A stretch of DNA of 64,000 bases from JAAELZ01 sp965237995 (GTDB lineage: Bacteria; Pseudomonadota; Gammaproteobacteria; Arenicellales; Poriferihabitantaceae). Positions 50,724 through 61,600 of the stretch are shown here, in pieces. The notes beneath the pieces were generated by a model. The model had not been told where the DNA came from. It did no database searches and saw only the letters and a program-made list of their open reading frames with translations. The position numbers were made by a program, and so were the translations under genes. The DNA is taken from assembly GCA_965237995.1 (NCBI GenBank), contig CBDEGO010000003.1:1-64000 (forward strand), in the 5' to 3' direction. Positions within the stretch are counted from its first letter, which is position 1, and each line of letters starts with the position of its first letter.

Positions 50724-51995
50724 TTACTGGTGCTCCAAACTGGCTTCAACGGCTGCAATTTTTACGCAAAGAGCAAGAACCTCCGTGGCCACTTTAATTT
50801 CATCTACCGTTGGAAATGATGGGGCAATGCGAATGTTTCTATCTAATGGGTCTTTGCCATAAGGGAAGGGTGCACCTGCTCCGGTAAGTTTGACCCCTAG
50901 CTCTTTACTAAGTGAGACTGCGCGTTTCGCAGAGCCTATATTCATATCTAAACTGGTAAAGTAGCCGCCGTTTGGTCGACTCCAATGTGCTACTTCCGCA
51001 GAGCCAAGTTGATCAGAAAGCACGGATTCAACTTGGTCAAACTTAGGTTTTAGAATGGCGGCGTGCCCCTTCATATGAGTTCGCAAGGTGTCTAGATTGT
51101 TAAATAATTTAATGTGACGTAATTGATTTAGTTTATCTGGCCCAATCGATTGCGCGCTAATCTTCGATTTAGCAAATGCAATGTTATTGGGGCTGGATGC
51201 AAAGCACGACACGCCCGAGCCAGCAAAGCTCATTTTGGAGGTAGATGCAAACACATATGGGCGGTCATCGTTGCCCGCATTACGGCACGCTTCGATGATG
51301 TCTGTTAATGAATCTAATGAACCATTAATGTGGTGTTCGGCGTAGGCGTTGTCCCACATAATGGTGAAGTCATGGGCTACGCATGGCATTTTAGCAAGAC
51401 GTTTAACCGTTTCATCGCTGTAGGTAATTCCAGTTGGATTACTATATTTAGGGACACACCAGATACCTTTTATAGTTGAATCGTTTGCGACTAAATGTTC
51501 AACCTGTTCCATATTCGGGCCTTGGTCGGTCATTTCAACCGAAATTAATTCAAAACCAAGGGTTTCGGTGATTGTGAAGTGTCGATCGTATCCAGGGCTT
51601 GGACATAAAAATTGTTTGGTTTCACTCTGCCAGGGGGTGGACTTGCTTGTTTTTCCGAATAAACATAGGCGTGCAAGTGCATCAAACATTAAGGTTAGGC
51701 TGGAGTTGCCACCTACGATAATGTTGGCAGGGTCTGTGTCTAGGATGCGCGCGAACAAGTCCTTCATTTCTGGTAACCCATCCAGTCCGCCGTAGTTACG
51801 GCAGTCAGTACCTTGTGCGGTGATATATTCTTGGTTGCTTAATAATTCGTTTGCTAAATCTAGTTGCTCTGGACTAGGTTTGCCCCTAGTCATATCTAAA
51901 TCTAGTGACTGAGTTTTGATTGAATTAAACTGTTCATTTAACGTTTGTAGCACTGCTTGACGTTGTTCTACCGCCATTTCTTTGATGGGCTGCAT
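50724..51995 (-). CDS. aspartate aminotransferase-like class I aminotransferase
   Basis: This 423-residue protein (from ATG 51995; a TTG at 52040 would add 15 unlikely residues) is of the unusual aspartate aminotransferase group typified by Mycobacterium Rv3722c. Motifs: LDMTRGKPSPEQLDLANELL near residue 33, NYGGLDGLPEMKDLFARIL near 67, VGGNSSLTLMFDALARL near 94, IWCVPKYSNPTGITYSDETV near 178, and the PLP-lysine region FASTSKMSFAGSGVSCFASS near 249. It likely makes or uses aspartate, oxaloacetate, glutamate and 2-oxoglutarate. It lies alone between SPOR and TatD genes. Confidence 0.82.
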   Translation of the reverse strand: MQPIKEMAVEQRQAVLQTLNEQFNSIKTQSLDLDMTRGKPSPEQLDLANELLSNQEYITAQGTDCRNYGGLDGLPEMKDLFARILDTDPANIIVGGNSSLTLMFDALARLCLFGKTSKSTPWQSETKQFLCPSPGYDRHFTITETLGFELISVEMTDQGPNMEQVEHLVANDSTIKGIWCVPKYSNPTGITYSDETVKRLAKMPCVAHDFTIMWDNAYAEHHINGSLDSLTDIIEACRNAGNDDRPYVFASTSKMSFAGSGVSCFASSPNNIAFAKSKISAQSIGPDKLNQLRHIKLFNNLDTLRTHMKGHAAILKPKFDQVESVLSDQLGSAEVAHWSRPNGGYFTSLDMNIGSAKRAVSLSKELGVKLTGAGAPFPYGKDPLDRNIRIAPSFPTVDEIKVATEVLALCVKIAAVEASLEHQ

Positions 51996-52120
51996 AAGCT
52001 CGACTTTTTGAAATAAAAATTGCGATGCGGATTCTAACAATCCTGAGCAGGGCTGTTTATATTTTCTCAGGAAGATTTATCGTTAACCCCGCTTCTTAGC
52101 CTCTAATTAAGGTTAGAGCA

Positions 52121-52894
52121 TTACTCATCAATAAGTTGAAGAGCGTGATGGGTGTTCGACCATAAGGCATTTGCGATTTCTTCCTCGCTTTCTTTGCGCA
52201 GCGAACAGACTACGTCAAATACATCCAGTAACGCACACGGCGTATTGGGTTGGCCACTTAAGCGCTGAACCGGTTGATCAGGTGCATCAGTTTCGATGCA
52301 AAGCGCCTCTAGCGGCAGATCACTCACTAGTTTACGCAGCTTAGTGGCGCGCGAATAGGTGATTGCGCCACCAAACCCTAACTTAATATTTAAATCTAGA
52401 AATTGGTACGCTTGTTGTAGGCTTCCATTATAACTGTGGGCAATTCCTCCGATCGGGGTAGTGTTACGGCAATGCATCAATATAGCGTCAACCGCCTTGC
52501 GGACATGTAAGATAACAGGGAGGCTATGCTGCTGTGCCAATTGTAATTGCGACTCGAAAAATAATAATTGCTTAGCTTTGTCTAAATATTCCAAAAAAAA
52601 GTCTAGTCCAATTTCACCCACTGCTGCTGGCTTATCGGTGGAGTTGAGGCGCTTTTCTAATGCAATTAGATCACTCTCAGTATGTTGTTGAATCCAATAC
52701 GGATGCAATCCGTAAGTGGGAATAACGTCTTTATGTTCAAGGTGTAGGCGGTTTATGTCTGTCCAGCTTGCGCTTGTTGTAGCAGGAACGACGAACCTTC
52801 GAACGCCGAGATTGCGTGCTTGTATCAGCAAGTTCTCTCGATTTGCTGTTAGCGCGGCAAAATCTAGATGGATGTGCGAGTCGATGAATTGCAT
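52121..52894 (-). CDS. tatD: TatD-family metal-dependent hydrolase
   Basis: This 257-residue TIM-barrel enzyme has the metal ligands in FIDSHIHLDFA at residue 3, GEIGLDFFLEY near 92, a conserved His in PVILHVRKA near 124, GGIAHSYNGS near 148, and ETDAPDQP near 202. Members act as 3' exonucleases or DNases in nucleic-acid quality control. Monocistronic as far as can be seen, divergent from the GspC-like gene. Confidence 0.9.
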   Translation of the reverse strand: MQFIDSHIHLDFAALTANRENLLIQARNLGVRRFVVPATTSASWTDINRLHLEHKDVIPTYGLHPYWIQQHTESDLIALEKRLNSTDKPAAVGEIGLDFFLEYLDKAKQLLFFESQLQLAQQHSLPVILHVRKAVDAILMHCRNTTPIGGIAHSYNGSLQQAYQFLDLNIKLGFGGAITYSRATKLRKLVSDLPLEALCIETDAPDQPVQRLSGQPNTPCALLDVFDVVCSLRKESEEEIANALWSNTHHALQLIDE

Positions 52895-53119
52895 AACGAG
52901 ATTAATTTTCGAATAGTGCGCTTTGTATAGTTACAACGGAAAAATTCTGGCGTAGCGGTTCAGTTAGACTTCATAGTAAAACCGTATTCAGTATTCATAA
53001 ATGCCAATAACTCATTGAATATTAATATAATAAACTAAAAATTTCTAACTTGTTGGGTTAGGTTTCTATTAAGTGCAAAATTTGGCTATAAATCACTTAA
53101 ATCAGTTAAAATCTCGCTT

Positions 53120-53908
53120 ATGAATCAAGCTACGATGACAAGGTTAATTAATTGGTGTGGTTTAGCTATTGCGGTAGTTTTACTGGCTTTAGTTAGTTTG
53201 CACATCTATAAAAAGCACTTTTTGCTGAGTGATCAATCAACTGAATATCTGTTTAACGATTTACCAACGCAAGCAACTGAAGCTGTTAAAGGTAATATCC
53301 CCGCTATTGTACAGGCCCATATAATGGGTGAAGTGCCCGTCGTCGCCCAAACTGAAGAGACGAAAGAAGTTGTCAAGGTAGCCCCTCCACCCCCACCTCC
53401 GCCGAAGACAAAGCTAAATATTGTACTGACGGGCATTATTGATGGAGCTACACCCGAAACCGGGTTTGCGATGATAGAAATACAAAGAGGTAAAACCGCG
53501 GTGATTGGGGTCGGCGAAGAAATTGGCAAAACGGGCGCTGTTTTACATCAAGTATTGCCTGGCGAAGTGTTGGTCGACCGAGATGGCACGATTGAGTCCG
53601 TAAAAATGAAGCGTAATACTTTGGAATTAGCTATGCAACTTCCGGATGAAAGCCTGATTGATTTAATGGATGAAAGCATGCTGCCACTACCTTCTGCTGA
53701 GTTGCAATTGCCCTATGCTGAGCTACCAGCACCTTCTGCTGGCATAACTAACTCTGTTAACCAAAATGATGTTAGCGTTAACCTAAATCAGGAATTAACC
53801 AATGAAGAGCGCCAAGCTATTAGGGCACGTGCACTGAATGAAGCTGCACAAAAAAGGCCTGGGGTGATGAGTGAGCTACCCACCCCTAAAAGACTGCTCA
53901 CACTGTAG
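53120..53908 (+). CDS. orphan GspC-like (type II secretion homology region) membrane protein
   Basis: This 262-residue protein has an N-terminal membrane anchor (about 10-32), a linker with a seven-proline run near 91-97, then the GspC/PilP-type beta domain (KLNIVLTGIIDGATPETGF then AMIEIQRGKTAVIGVGEEIG, about 98-175). It has no PDZ domain. The C-terminal ~90 residues are hydrophilic. No other type II secretion gene lies in the window. Its C-terminus ends with ELPTPKRLLTL. It may act with secretion genes elsewhere in the genome, or be a repurposed envelope protein. It occupies the spot just before lolA, where ftsK usually sits in gammaproteobacteria. Confidence 0.75.
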   Translation: MNQATMTRLINWCGLAIAVVLLALVSLHIYKKHFLLSDQSTEYLFNDLPTQATEAVKGNIPAIVQAHIMGEVPVVAQTEETKEVVKVAPPPPPPPKTKLNIVLTGIIDGATPETGFAMIEIQRGKTAVIGVGEEIGKTGAVLHQVLPGEVLVDRDGTIESVKMKRNTLELAMQLPDESLIDLMDESMLPLPSAELQLPYAELPAPSAGITNSVNQNDVSVNLNQELTNEERQAIRARALNEAAQKRPGVMSELPTPKRLLTL

Positions 53909-54049
53909 GCGCCATCAGCAGCTATTAAGTTTACAGGTTTACAATAGACTCCACCATTATACAAACAAGCTGCTAGAGCTTGTTCTTCTACACGATTGAG
54001 TCGTTCAATGTGTTTATTGTTAGTTGTAAAAAAATAATCTCTAACGAAT

Positions 54050-54676
54050 ATGTTAAAAAAAACTCTCCTCGCTGCACTGCTTTTAAGCTTCAATTCGTTT
54101 AACGTCCAAGCGCAAGAAGGCGAACGTCTATTGAATCGGTTCTTGAATCAAGTTACTACCTATACAGCTGAGTTTGACCAAGTGGTTTTAGATGAAGAAC
54201 TACGTCAGATTGAAGAAGCGTCAGGGACGTTATCTATTTTGCGGCCTGGAAAATTCAGATGGGATTATGACCCACCCTTAGAGCAGCAAATAGTTGGCGA
54301 CGGAACCAAGGTGTGGATATACGACTTAGAGTTGAAACAAGTGATTGTAAGAGACCAACAGCAGGCGTTGGGCCAATCACCCGCAATATTGCTGTCGGGT
54401 GATTCTGATATTTCAGACAGCTATACCTTACAAGAGGTTGGTCTTCAAGGTCAGTTTCAGTGGGTCAACATCCAGCCGCGTTCGCAAGAAACCAGCTTCG
54501 AAGAAATTAGAATTGGTTTTTTAAACGAACAAATGAGCATCATGGAATTAATTGATAATTTAGGTCAAACCACGCGCATCAATTTTCGTAATGCAACTGA
54601 AAATCTATCGCTACCCGGTGATCAATTTGAGTTTATTGCAGAGCCTGGTGTAGACGTTATAGACGAGACACAATAA
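54050..54676 (+). CDS. lolA: outer-membrane lipoprotein carrier protein LolA
   Basis: This 208-residue periplasmic chaperone accepts lipoproteins from LolCDE and delivers them to LolB. It has a signal peptide ending VQA/QEG near residue 22, the TAEFDQVVLDEELRQ start of the mature fold, SGTLSILRPGKFRWDYDPP near 58 and the LKQVIVRDQQQALGQSPA segment near 99. Position right before rarA is the common gammaproteobacterial order. The start codon is preceded by a weak ribosome site. Confidence 0.93.
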   Translation: MLKKTLLAALLLSFNSFNVQAQEGERLLNRFLNQVTTYTAEFDQVVLDEELRQIEEASGTLSILRPGKFRWDYDPPLEQQIVGDGTKVWIYDLELKQVIVRDQQQALGQSPAILLSGDSDISDSYTLQEVGLQGQFQWVNIQPRSQETSFEEIRIGFLNEQMSIMELIDNLGQTTRINFRNATENLSLPGDQFEFIAEPGVDVIDETQ

Positions 54677-54730
54677 GGGTGAACGGCCGCGTGACGAACT
54701 AATCACAGCTATTAGCATCGCGTAGACTCA

Positions 54731-56035
54731 ATGCCTGATTGGAACATCCCACTAGCCGAAAGAATGCGCCCAACTACGGTGCAGGAAGTAATTGGCCAGT
54801 CGCACTTACTTAAACCAGATCAACCCTTGTTTAGAGCCCTAAACGGGCAGCATCTACATTCTATGGTGCTATGGGGGCCACCTGGAACAGGGAAAACGAC
54901 CTTGGCGCGTATAGCGGCAACAATCAGCGAAGCAGATTTTTTTACTTTGTCAGCGGTTTCCAGTGGGGTAAAGGATATTCGCCGAGTTGTTGATGCAGCG
55001 ACGATCAACCGCAGTTATTCCAAGCAGTCGGTGTTGTTCATCGACGAAGTGCATCGCTTCAACAAAAGCCAGCAAGATACATTCTTACCGTATGTAGAAG
55101 ATGGTACTATCGTGCTAATAGGCGCCACTACCGAAAACCCTGCGTTTGAACTGAACAATGCGTTACTATCTCGGGCGCGTGTGTATGTGTTGCAGTCACT
55201 AAGTAACGCGGACTTACAGCAGCTCATTGATGCAGCGCTACAGCAACCCCGTGGTCTGGCAGATTTGAGCGTAACCATAGACGCAACAGCGCTTAAATTA
55301 TTAGCCGAAGCCAGTGATGGTGATGCGAGGCGCTGTTTAGGCTTTCTTGAAACCGCAGCAGATTTGGCGTCGCAAGAAAGTGATAAAGTTATTACTCAAC
55401 AGCATATTGAAGCGGTTATCACTCGCCGAATGGCGCATTTTGATAAAGGGGGTGACCACTTCTACGATCAAATTTCCGCTTTGCATAAAGCGGTGCGCGG
55501 CTCTAGCATTGATGCTTCACTTTATTGGGCGGCGCGAATGCTAGAAGGAGGCGTTGACCCACATTACTTAATGCGCAGAGTCGTCAGGATAGCGAGTGAA
55601 GATATTGGCAACGCCGATCCGCGCGCGTTATCAATTGCTATCGACGCTTGGCAAGCATTTGATCGATTAGGCAAAGCTGAGGGAGAGTTAGCCATTATGC
55701 AAGCCATTGGTTATCTAGCTGCAGCACCTAAAAGTAATGCGATTTACCAAGCGGCAAAGGCTGCGATGGCGTTGGCAAAAGAAACGCCAGCGGCCGCTGT
55801 CCCCAACCACTTGCGTAACGCACCGACCCAATTAGCCAAGTCAATGGGCCACGGTGAGCATTATCGTTATTCTCATGACGAGCCAGATAGTTTTAGCGCA
55901 GGGCAAACCTATTTCCCTCAAGAAGTTGGAGAGCGTCGTATTTATAAGGCTAAACAAGCTGGACTAGAGATCAAAATTGGTGAGCGCATACGCTATTTGG
56001 ATCAGCTAACCGATAACGAAAAGGGGAGAGACTGA
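54731..56035 (+). CDS. rarA: replication-associated recombination ATPase RarA (MgsA)
   Basis: This 434-residue AAA+ clamp-loader-like ATPase acts on stalled forks. Walker A GPPGTGKT at residues 49-56, Walker B VLFIDEVHRFNKSQ near 98, sensor 1 IGATTENPAFEL near 130, LLSRARVYVLQSL near 143 and the tetramerisation region with HYRYSHDEPDSFSAGQTY near 377. Length is normal. It is followed by crcB after 3 bp and serS after another 12 bp. Confidence 0.94.
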   Translation: MPDWNIPLAERMRPTTVQEVIGQSHLLKPDQPLFRALNGQHLHSMVLWGPPGTGKTTLARIAATISEADFFTLSAVSSGVKDIRRVVDAATINRSYSKQSVLFIDEVHRFNKSQQDTFLPYVEDGTIVLIGATTENPAFELNNALLSRARVYVLQSLSNADLQQLIDAALQQPRGLADLSVTIDATALKLLAEASDGDARRCLGFLETAADLASQESDKVITQQHIEAVITRRMAHFDKGGDHFYDQISALHKAVRGSSIDASLYWAARMLEGGVDPHYLMRRVVRIASEDIGNADPRALSIAIDAWQAFDRLGKAEGELAIMQAIGYLAAAPKSNAIYQAAKAAMALAKETPAAAVPNHLRNAPTQLAKSMGHGEHYRYSHDEPDSFSAGQTYFPQEVGERRIYKAKQAGLEIKIGERIRYLDQLTDNEKGRD

Positions 56036-56038
56036 AAC

Positions 56039-56419
56039 ATGCAAAGTATTTTAGCGGTTGCGGTTGGCGGTGCAATAGGTTCAGTGGGGCGTTTTTTACT
56101 TAGTAGCTACATTAGTAAACAGAGCAATCACTTTATTCCGTTTGGGACATTAAGTGTAAATATTATAGGATCATTTATAATAGGCGTTGTATGGATTTGG
56201 CTGGAAAGTAAGCAAGTCAGCGGGCAGTTAACACGTCAGTTTGTGATGATAGGTTTGTTGGGCGGTTTCACCACTTTTTCTACTTTCTCGCTTGAAACCA
56301 TCCAATTAATACATGATTCACAATGGATTGCGGCGCTTGCCAATATGGCGGCCAACTTAATAGCATGTCTTGCGATGGTCGCAATCGGCATTTTTGTAGG
56401 TAAACTTTTAACTGCTTAA
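56039..56419 (+). CDS. crcB: fluoride exporter CrcB (Fluc)
   Basis: This 126-residue protein has four membrane helices. The fluoride-pore residues lie in GGAIGSVGRFLLSSYI near residue 10, NIIGSFIIGVVW near 40, and the phenylalanine-box GLLGGFTTFSTFSLE near 73. It works as a dual-topology dimer that expels fluoride. It sits between rarA and serS, with no room for a fluoride riboswitch of its own. Confidence 0.92.
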   Translation: MQSILAVAVGGAIGSVGRFLLSSYISKQSNHFIPFGTLSVNIIGSFIIGVVWIWLESKQVSGQLTRQFVMIGLLGGFTTFSTFSLETIQLIHDSQWIAALANMAANLIACLAMVAIGIFVGKLLTA

Positions 56420-56431
56420 TCAGAGGTAAAC

Positions 56432-57712
56432 ATGCTGGATCCTCAGCTTATAAGAAATAATTTGGGCGAAGTTGCTCAAGCACTCACAATTCGTAATTTT
56501 AAGTTAGATGAAGCGCTTATTCAGTCATTGGAGTTAGAGCGCAAAAGTTTACAAAGTGAAACTGAAGAGTTGCAAGCACAGCGCAATACTAGCGCCAAGC
56601 AAATAGGTATAGCTAAAGGAAAGGGCGAGGATGTGCAGCCTCTCTTAGATGCAGTCGCTGATTTAAGTGATACCGTAAAACAAAAAGAAGCACGTTTAAG
56701 CGAATTACAAACGCAGTTAAATGCTTATTTATTGACCATCCCGAATATTCCGCATGCAGATGTACCACCAGGGAAGGACGACACTGATAATGTAGAAATA
56801 CGCACTTGGGGAGAGCCTTCAACGTTTGATTTCGAAGTAAAAGACCATGTTGATTTGGGTAATGCGCTTGGACAACTTGATTTTGAAGTTGCAGCGAAGA
56901 TCGCGAGTTCACGGTTTGTGGTCATCCATCGAGGGCTTGCAAGACTGCAACGCGCGATCACGCAATTCATGCTAGATACGCATACTGAGCAACACGGCTA
57001 CGAAGAAACTTACGTGCCTTACTTAGCCAATGCAGATAGTTTGTATGGCACAGGGCAATTGCCTAAATTTGAAGAAGACCAATTTGCGACTGAAACAGAC
57101 CCAAAATTGTATCTTATTCCCACCGCAGAAGTGCCCGTAACTAATATCGTTCGCAATGAGATCGTTACAGATGCTGAATTACCTATCAAACGTGTTGCAC
57201 ATACGCCGTGCTTTCGCAGTGAGGCAGGGTCTTATGGTCGCGATACGCGTGGCATGATTAGGCAACACCAATTTGAGAAAGTGGAATTGGTGCATGTGGT
57301 TAAACCAGCTGATTCTTGGGATGCGCTAGAGTCCTTAACAAGCCACGCTGAGGCGATATTGCAAGCCTTAAAATTGCCCTACAGAGTCGTGGTACTGTGC
57401 GCTGGTGATACAGGTTTTTCAGCTGCAAAAACTTATGATTTAGAAGTGTGGTTGCCTGGCCAAGATACTTATCGAGAAATTTCGTCTTGTTCTAATTTTT
57501 TAAGTTTTCAAGCACGTCGCTTAAAAGCACGTTGGAAAAACCCCGAAACAGGTAAAAATGAATTTTTACACACACTAAACGGATCGGGTTTAGCGGTGGG
57601 CCGTACGCTCGTAGCGGTAATGGAAAACTATCAAAATGCTGATGGTTCTATAACAGTGCCTGATGTATTGCTACCCTATATGGGGGGCTTGACTAAAATC
57701 ACGCGAGCCTAG
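56432..57712 (+). CDS. serS: seryl-tRNA synthetase
   Basis: This 426-residue class II synthetase has an N-terminal coiled-coil arm (residues ~25-105) that grips the tRNA-Ser variable arm. The catalytic core carries motif 2 (TPCFRSEAGSYGRDTRGMIRQ near 270) and motif 3 (LNGSGLAVGRTLVAVMENYQ near 385). The ORF starts MLDPQLIRNNLGEVA, the usual SerS start. Twelve bp after crcB, in one probable transcript with rarA. Confidence 0.96.
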   Translation: MLDPQLIRNNLGEVAQALTIRNFKLDEALIQSLELERKSLQSETEELQAQRNTSAKQIGIAKGKGEDVQPLLDAVADLSDTVKQKEARLSELQTQLNAYLLTIPNIPHADVPPGKDDTDNVEIRTWGEPSTFDFEVKDHVDLGNALGQLDFEVAAKIASSRFVVIHRGLARLQRAITQFMLDTHTEQHGYEETYVPYLANADSLYGTGQLPKFEEDQFATETDPKLYLIPTAEVPVTNIVRNEIVTDAELPIKRVAHTPCFRSEAGSYGRDTRGMIRQHQFEKVELVHVVKPADSWDALESLTSHAEAILQALKLPYRVVVLCAGDTGFSAAKTYDLEVWLPGQDTYREISSCSNFLSFQARRLKARWKNPETGKNEFLHTLNGSGLAVGRTLVAVMENYQNADGSITVPDVLLPYMGGLTKITRA

Positions 57713-57723
57713 TTAGCTACAAA

Positions 57724-58449
57724 ATGACTGGAGCGACCAACAATCCGCTATTTTTAGTAACGGGAGCCCGCTCAGGTATTGGTCGTGCGGTTAGCGAAGC
57801 CTTGTTGGCTGCTGGTTATGAAGTAGTCGGTGTATCACGTGCTATCAATGAACAACCCATAGAGCACGAGCGGTTTAACGCAATTGAACTTGACCTGTCA
57901 AACATCGCTCAGATTGAGCAAGAAGCCAAGAAAATTAGTACATTTTCTGCACAAAAGGGAGGTCTCTCAGGGGCGATTTTTTGCGCAGGCAAAGGTACGT
58001 TCGGTTTTCTAGAGCAACTTTCAACCAAACAGATTAAAGACTTGATCGATTTGAATTTGACCAGTCAGATTGTACTAACCAAGCAACTGATTAATCAGTT
58101 TAAACAGCAAAAGAAAGGTTTGCTGGTTTATATGGGATCTGAGGCCGGCTTACGCGGTGGACGTCAAGGCAGCATCTACTGCTCCTCTAAGTTTGGATTG
58201 CGCGGCTTTGTGCAAGCCTTGAATGAGGAGTGCGGCGTGTCTGGAGTACGGGCAACGATCATTAACCCTGGAATGGTAGATACTCCATTTTTTGACGATC
58301 TACACTTTGCTCCGGGCCAACACACTAATAATAGCATTGACCCTAAAACGATAGCCGATTTGGTGGTGAATTTAGCTCAAATGCCACCTGAAACGGTTGT
58401 CGATGAAATCACATTATCTCCTAGAACGCGAGTCGTGGACAAAAAGTAG
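57724..58449 (+). CDS. short-chain dehydrogenase/reductase
   Basis: This 241-residue classical SDR has the cofactor motif TGARSGIGRAV near residue 13, an NAG-equivalent FCAGKGTFGF near 86, catalytic Ser in MGSEAGLRGG near 138, and the catalytic YCSSKFGLRG near 151. All key residues are present, so it is likely active, in contrast to the minus-strand SDR at 7.0 kb. The substrate is unknown. It follows serS by 11 bp and is followed by a terminator. Confidence 0.87.
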   Translation: MTGATNNPLFLVTGARSGIGRAVSEALLAAGYEVVGVSRAINEQPIEHERFNAIELDLSNIAQIEQEAKKISTFSAQKGGLSGAIFCAGKGTFGFLEQLSTKQIKDLIDLNLTSQIVLTKQLINQFKQQKKGLLVYMGSEAGLRGGRQGSIYCSSKFGLRGFVQALNEECGVSGVRATIINPGMVDTPFFDDLHFAPGQHTNNSIDPKTIADLVVNLAQMPPETVVDEITLSPRTRVVDKK

Positions 58450-58564
58450 CTGGTAGCCATCATGGGGTGGGGTTTATACTGGTGAGCGACTATAAGATGG
58501 GCTAATTTTTAGCTTATCGTGCTATTATCCGCCTGTTTTGAAAAGCGATAGAGCACCCGATTTT

Positions 58565-58588
58565 GCCTGCCAGTATGACAGGCTTTTT
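58565..58588 (+). terminator. terminator before smc
   Basis: gcctg-ccagtatga-caggc followed by ttttt, 21 bases upstream of the smc start codon. It ends the lolA/rarA/serS/SDR side and forces smc to use its own or a read-through promoter. Confidence 0.7.
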
Positions 58589-58608
58589 CTTTATATAAAT
58601 AGGACGCA

Positions 58609-61600
58609 ATGCGGCTAAAAAACATATCCGTCTCAGGCTTTAAATCTTTTGTAGATGTTACTAAAGTAACATTTTCAGGGGAGCTGGTCGGTGTGGTTGG
58701 GCCAAACGGATGCGGTAAATCAAACGTGATTGACGCAGTGCGTTGGGTAATGGGCGAGTCGTCTGCAAAGATGTTGCGCGGTGATTCAATGGAAGACGTC
58801 ATTTTTAACGGTTCAGCCTCACGTAAACCCGTCGGGCGCTGCTCCGTGGAGCTACTGTTCGATAATAGCTTAGGCCGTGTCAAAAGCGCTTACAAAGATT
58901 TTGCGCAAATTGCTATCAAACGTATCCTAACGCGAGATGGGAAATCTGAGTACCGTATCAACGATAAAAAAGTTCGGCGTAAAGATGTGGTGGACTTATT
59001 TCGTGGCACTGGCTTAGGGCCGCGTTCGTATTCAATTATTGAACAAGGCATGGTTAGCCGTATCGTAGAGGCCAAGCCCGAAGATTTGCGCTCGTACGTG
59101 GAAGAAGCAGCGGGGATTTCAAAATATAAAGACCGGCGGCGCGAGACTGAAACGCGCATTCGCCAGACGCGAGAGAACATCGAGCGCAGTGAAGATATCC
59201 GTAGCGAGTTATTGGCACAGTTAAGGCGGTTAAAAAGGCAAGCGCAAGCGGCAGAGCGGTTTAAAAACTTGCAAGCGCAAAAGCGAGAGCAAATGGCGAT
59301 TTTTTTCAAACTAAGAGAAGCACAAATTGCTAATCAGTTTGATGAGGACCAAAAAAAGCTAGATTTAGCAACCAACGAGTATGAAAAGACAATCGCGAAT
59401 CAGCGTGAATTGGAAAGTAAAATAGAAGCGGCGCGTGCAGGCCAAGGCCAATCTCAAGACGAGGTCAATCAAATACAAGCTGAGTTTTACCAAACCGGTT
59501 CAACGGTGTCTCAGCTCGAACAACAAATTGAACATATCAAGAGCACCCACACACAACGGGTTGCTGAATTAGCTGATCTTGAATTGTCTCTTCAAACCAT
59601 CAATGAGCAATTAGCTACTGATCAAGGCCGTGCGGAACGGTTACAAATTGAAACGGATACAGCGACTCCTAATTTGCTAGCCTTACAGCAACAAATGCAG
59701 TCTAGCGCAGAAAGTTTAGTGCAAGCTCAACGGCAACTGAGAGAATGGCAAAGCCAACAAACGCAGCAAAATGCTGAATTCCAAAATGCGGAGGCGAATC
59801 GGCAAGTTCAACAAACACTGATTAACCAACTGACCAGTCAGCGAGATAGGGTCTCCGCACGAGTTGAGCAGCTACAATCTGAGCAAACACAGCTTGGTGG
59901 GCAGTTGCAAAGTGCTGATTTTGACGCAGTTAAATTAGCATTTTCTACCCAAGAAAGTCGTTTACTTGAAATCGAACAGCAAATTACAGAAGTTAAAAAG
60001 CAGCTTGATACGCATGGGGCGAATGTGCAACAAACGCAATCGCAATTATCTGATCAGCGCACACTGAGCCAAACGTATCAATCACGCTTAGCGTCGTTGC
60101 AAGAATTTCAACAAGCTTCTTTGCATCACACAGACAGTCAATATCAGCAGTGGTTGGCATCACAAGGCCTAGACGAAGCCGATATCTTAGCTAACAGAGT
60201 AACGGTTTCACCTGGCTGGCAACGCGCTGCTGACCGTGTGCTGAGCCCCTTTTTTCAATCAGTAATTGATACTAAAGAAGAACACCAAATTTGGAACCAA
60301 TTGCCAGAACAAGCTATTACCTTGTTTTCTGCTAAACAAAATAATGATGCTGTATCTCGGTCATTTGGTTTGCCTGCCTTAAGTGATTTGATTGAAGTGG
60401 AAGGAGTTAATCTCGATGGTGTGTTGTCAGGGTTTTACGCCGCAAAATCATTAGAGCAAGCACAGAATCTACGCAATCAGCTACAAGGTAATGAAGTCAT
60501 TGTGTGCCAATCAGGCACAATGTACGGAGTGAATTGGGTGAGCCACGCCAGCGAGTCTGCGATGAACACGGGCTATTTAGTGCGAGAAGAAGAAATTGCC
60601 TCTTTAAGCCAGCAGGTAGAGCAAGCCGAGTCGCGTGTGCAGTCGCTAAGTGCGCAGCTCGATAGTGGTCAACAAACTCAAGCAGAATTTGAGCAACAGT
60701 TAAGTCAATTACGCAACCAGCAACAAGATCAAGGGCAAGAATTATCGAATAAGCGCAATGAGCTAACAAAATTAGACACGCAAACGGCGCATACCCAAAC
60801 TATGTTGGCGAATATTCAAACAGAATTGCATCAACTTGGAGCATTACAGAACGAAGAGCAAGCGAAGTTGAACCAAGCCAAAGAAGATTTGGAACTAGCA
60901 CAACAACATATCGCAACGGCTAGCCAAGTTAAGGCTACGCTGGATCAACAAGGTGATGAGCTAAAACAGGTGGTCGCTCAAGAAGAAGAATCTAATCGCA
61001 CTACGCAGCAATTGTTTAACGAAAGCAATTTAAATAAGGCGCGCCTTGAAACAGAATTAAACTCCGTTAAAACAGGGGTTGATAGATTACAAACGCAGCG
61101 CGAGCAGTTGTTAGTGCGTAAAGGGGATGTCGACGCTAAATTAAATGATAGCAGTAACCCCGTAGAGGCATTAGAGCAGCAACTAGAAGAAAACTTGGCG
61201 CTACGACAAAAAGTCGAAACTCGGTTAATTTCCGCCAGAGAAAGTATGGCAGGGCAAGATAATCAATTACGTGAGTTGCAAGGCCAGCTAGGCCACTGCA
61301 TTCAAGAAGTGAATGTCGCGCGTGGTGCAACGGAAGACCTACGTGTTGCGCAGCAAGGGCAAGAAGTGCGCAAGCAAACCTTGGTTGAGGAAGCCAGTCG
61401 AGAAGGTTACAACACCCACGAGATAGCCTTGGAAGATGATTTCATTACCATAGAGGCTTGTGAAGAACTGATCGCTAATATTGATCGTAAAATCAGTATG
61501 GTGGGCGCGGTTAATTTGGTAGCCATTGAAGAATTTGAAACGCAAACCGAGCGAGCTGAATATCTTGACCGCCAACACCAAGATCTAGAAAAAGCGCTAG

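Noticed and set aside
56420..56431. Fluoride riboswitch for crcB
   Set aside because: crcB starts 3 bp after rarA, leaving no leader, and no fluoride aptamer core was seen nearby.
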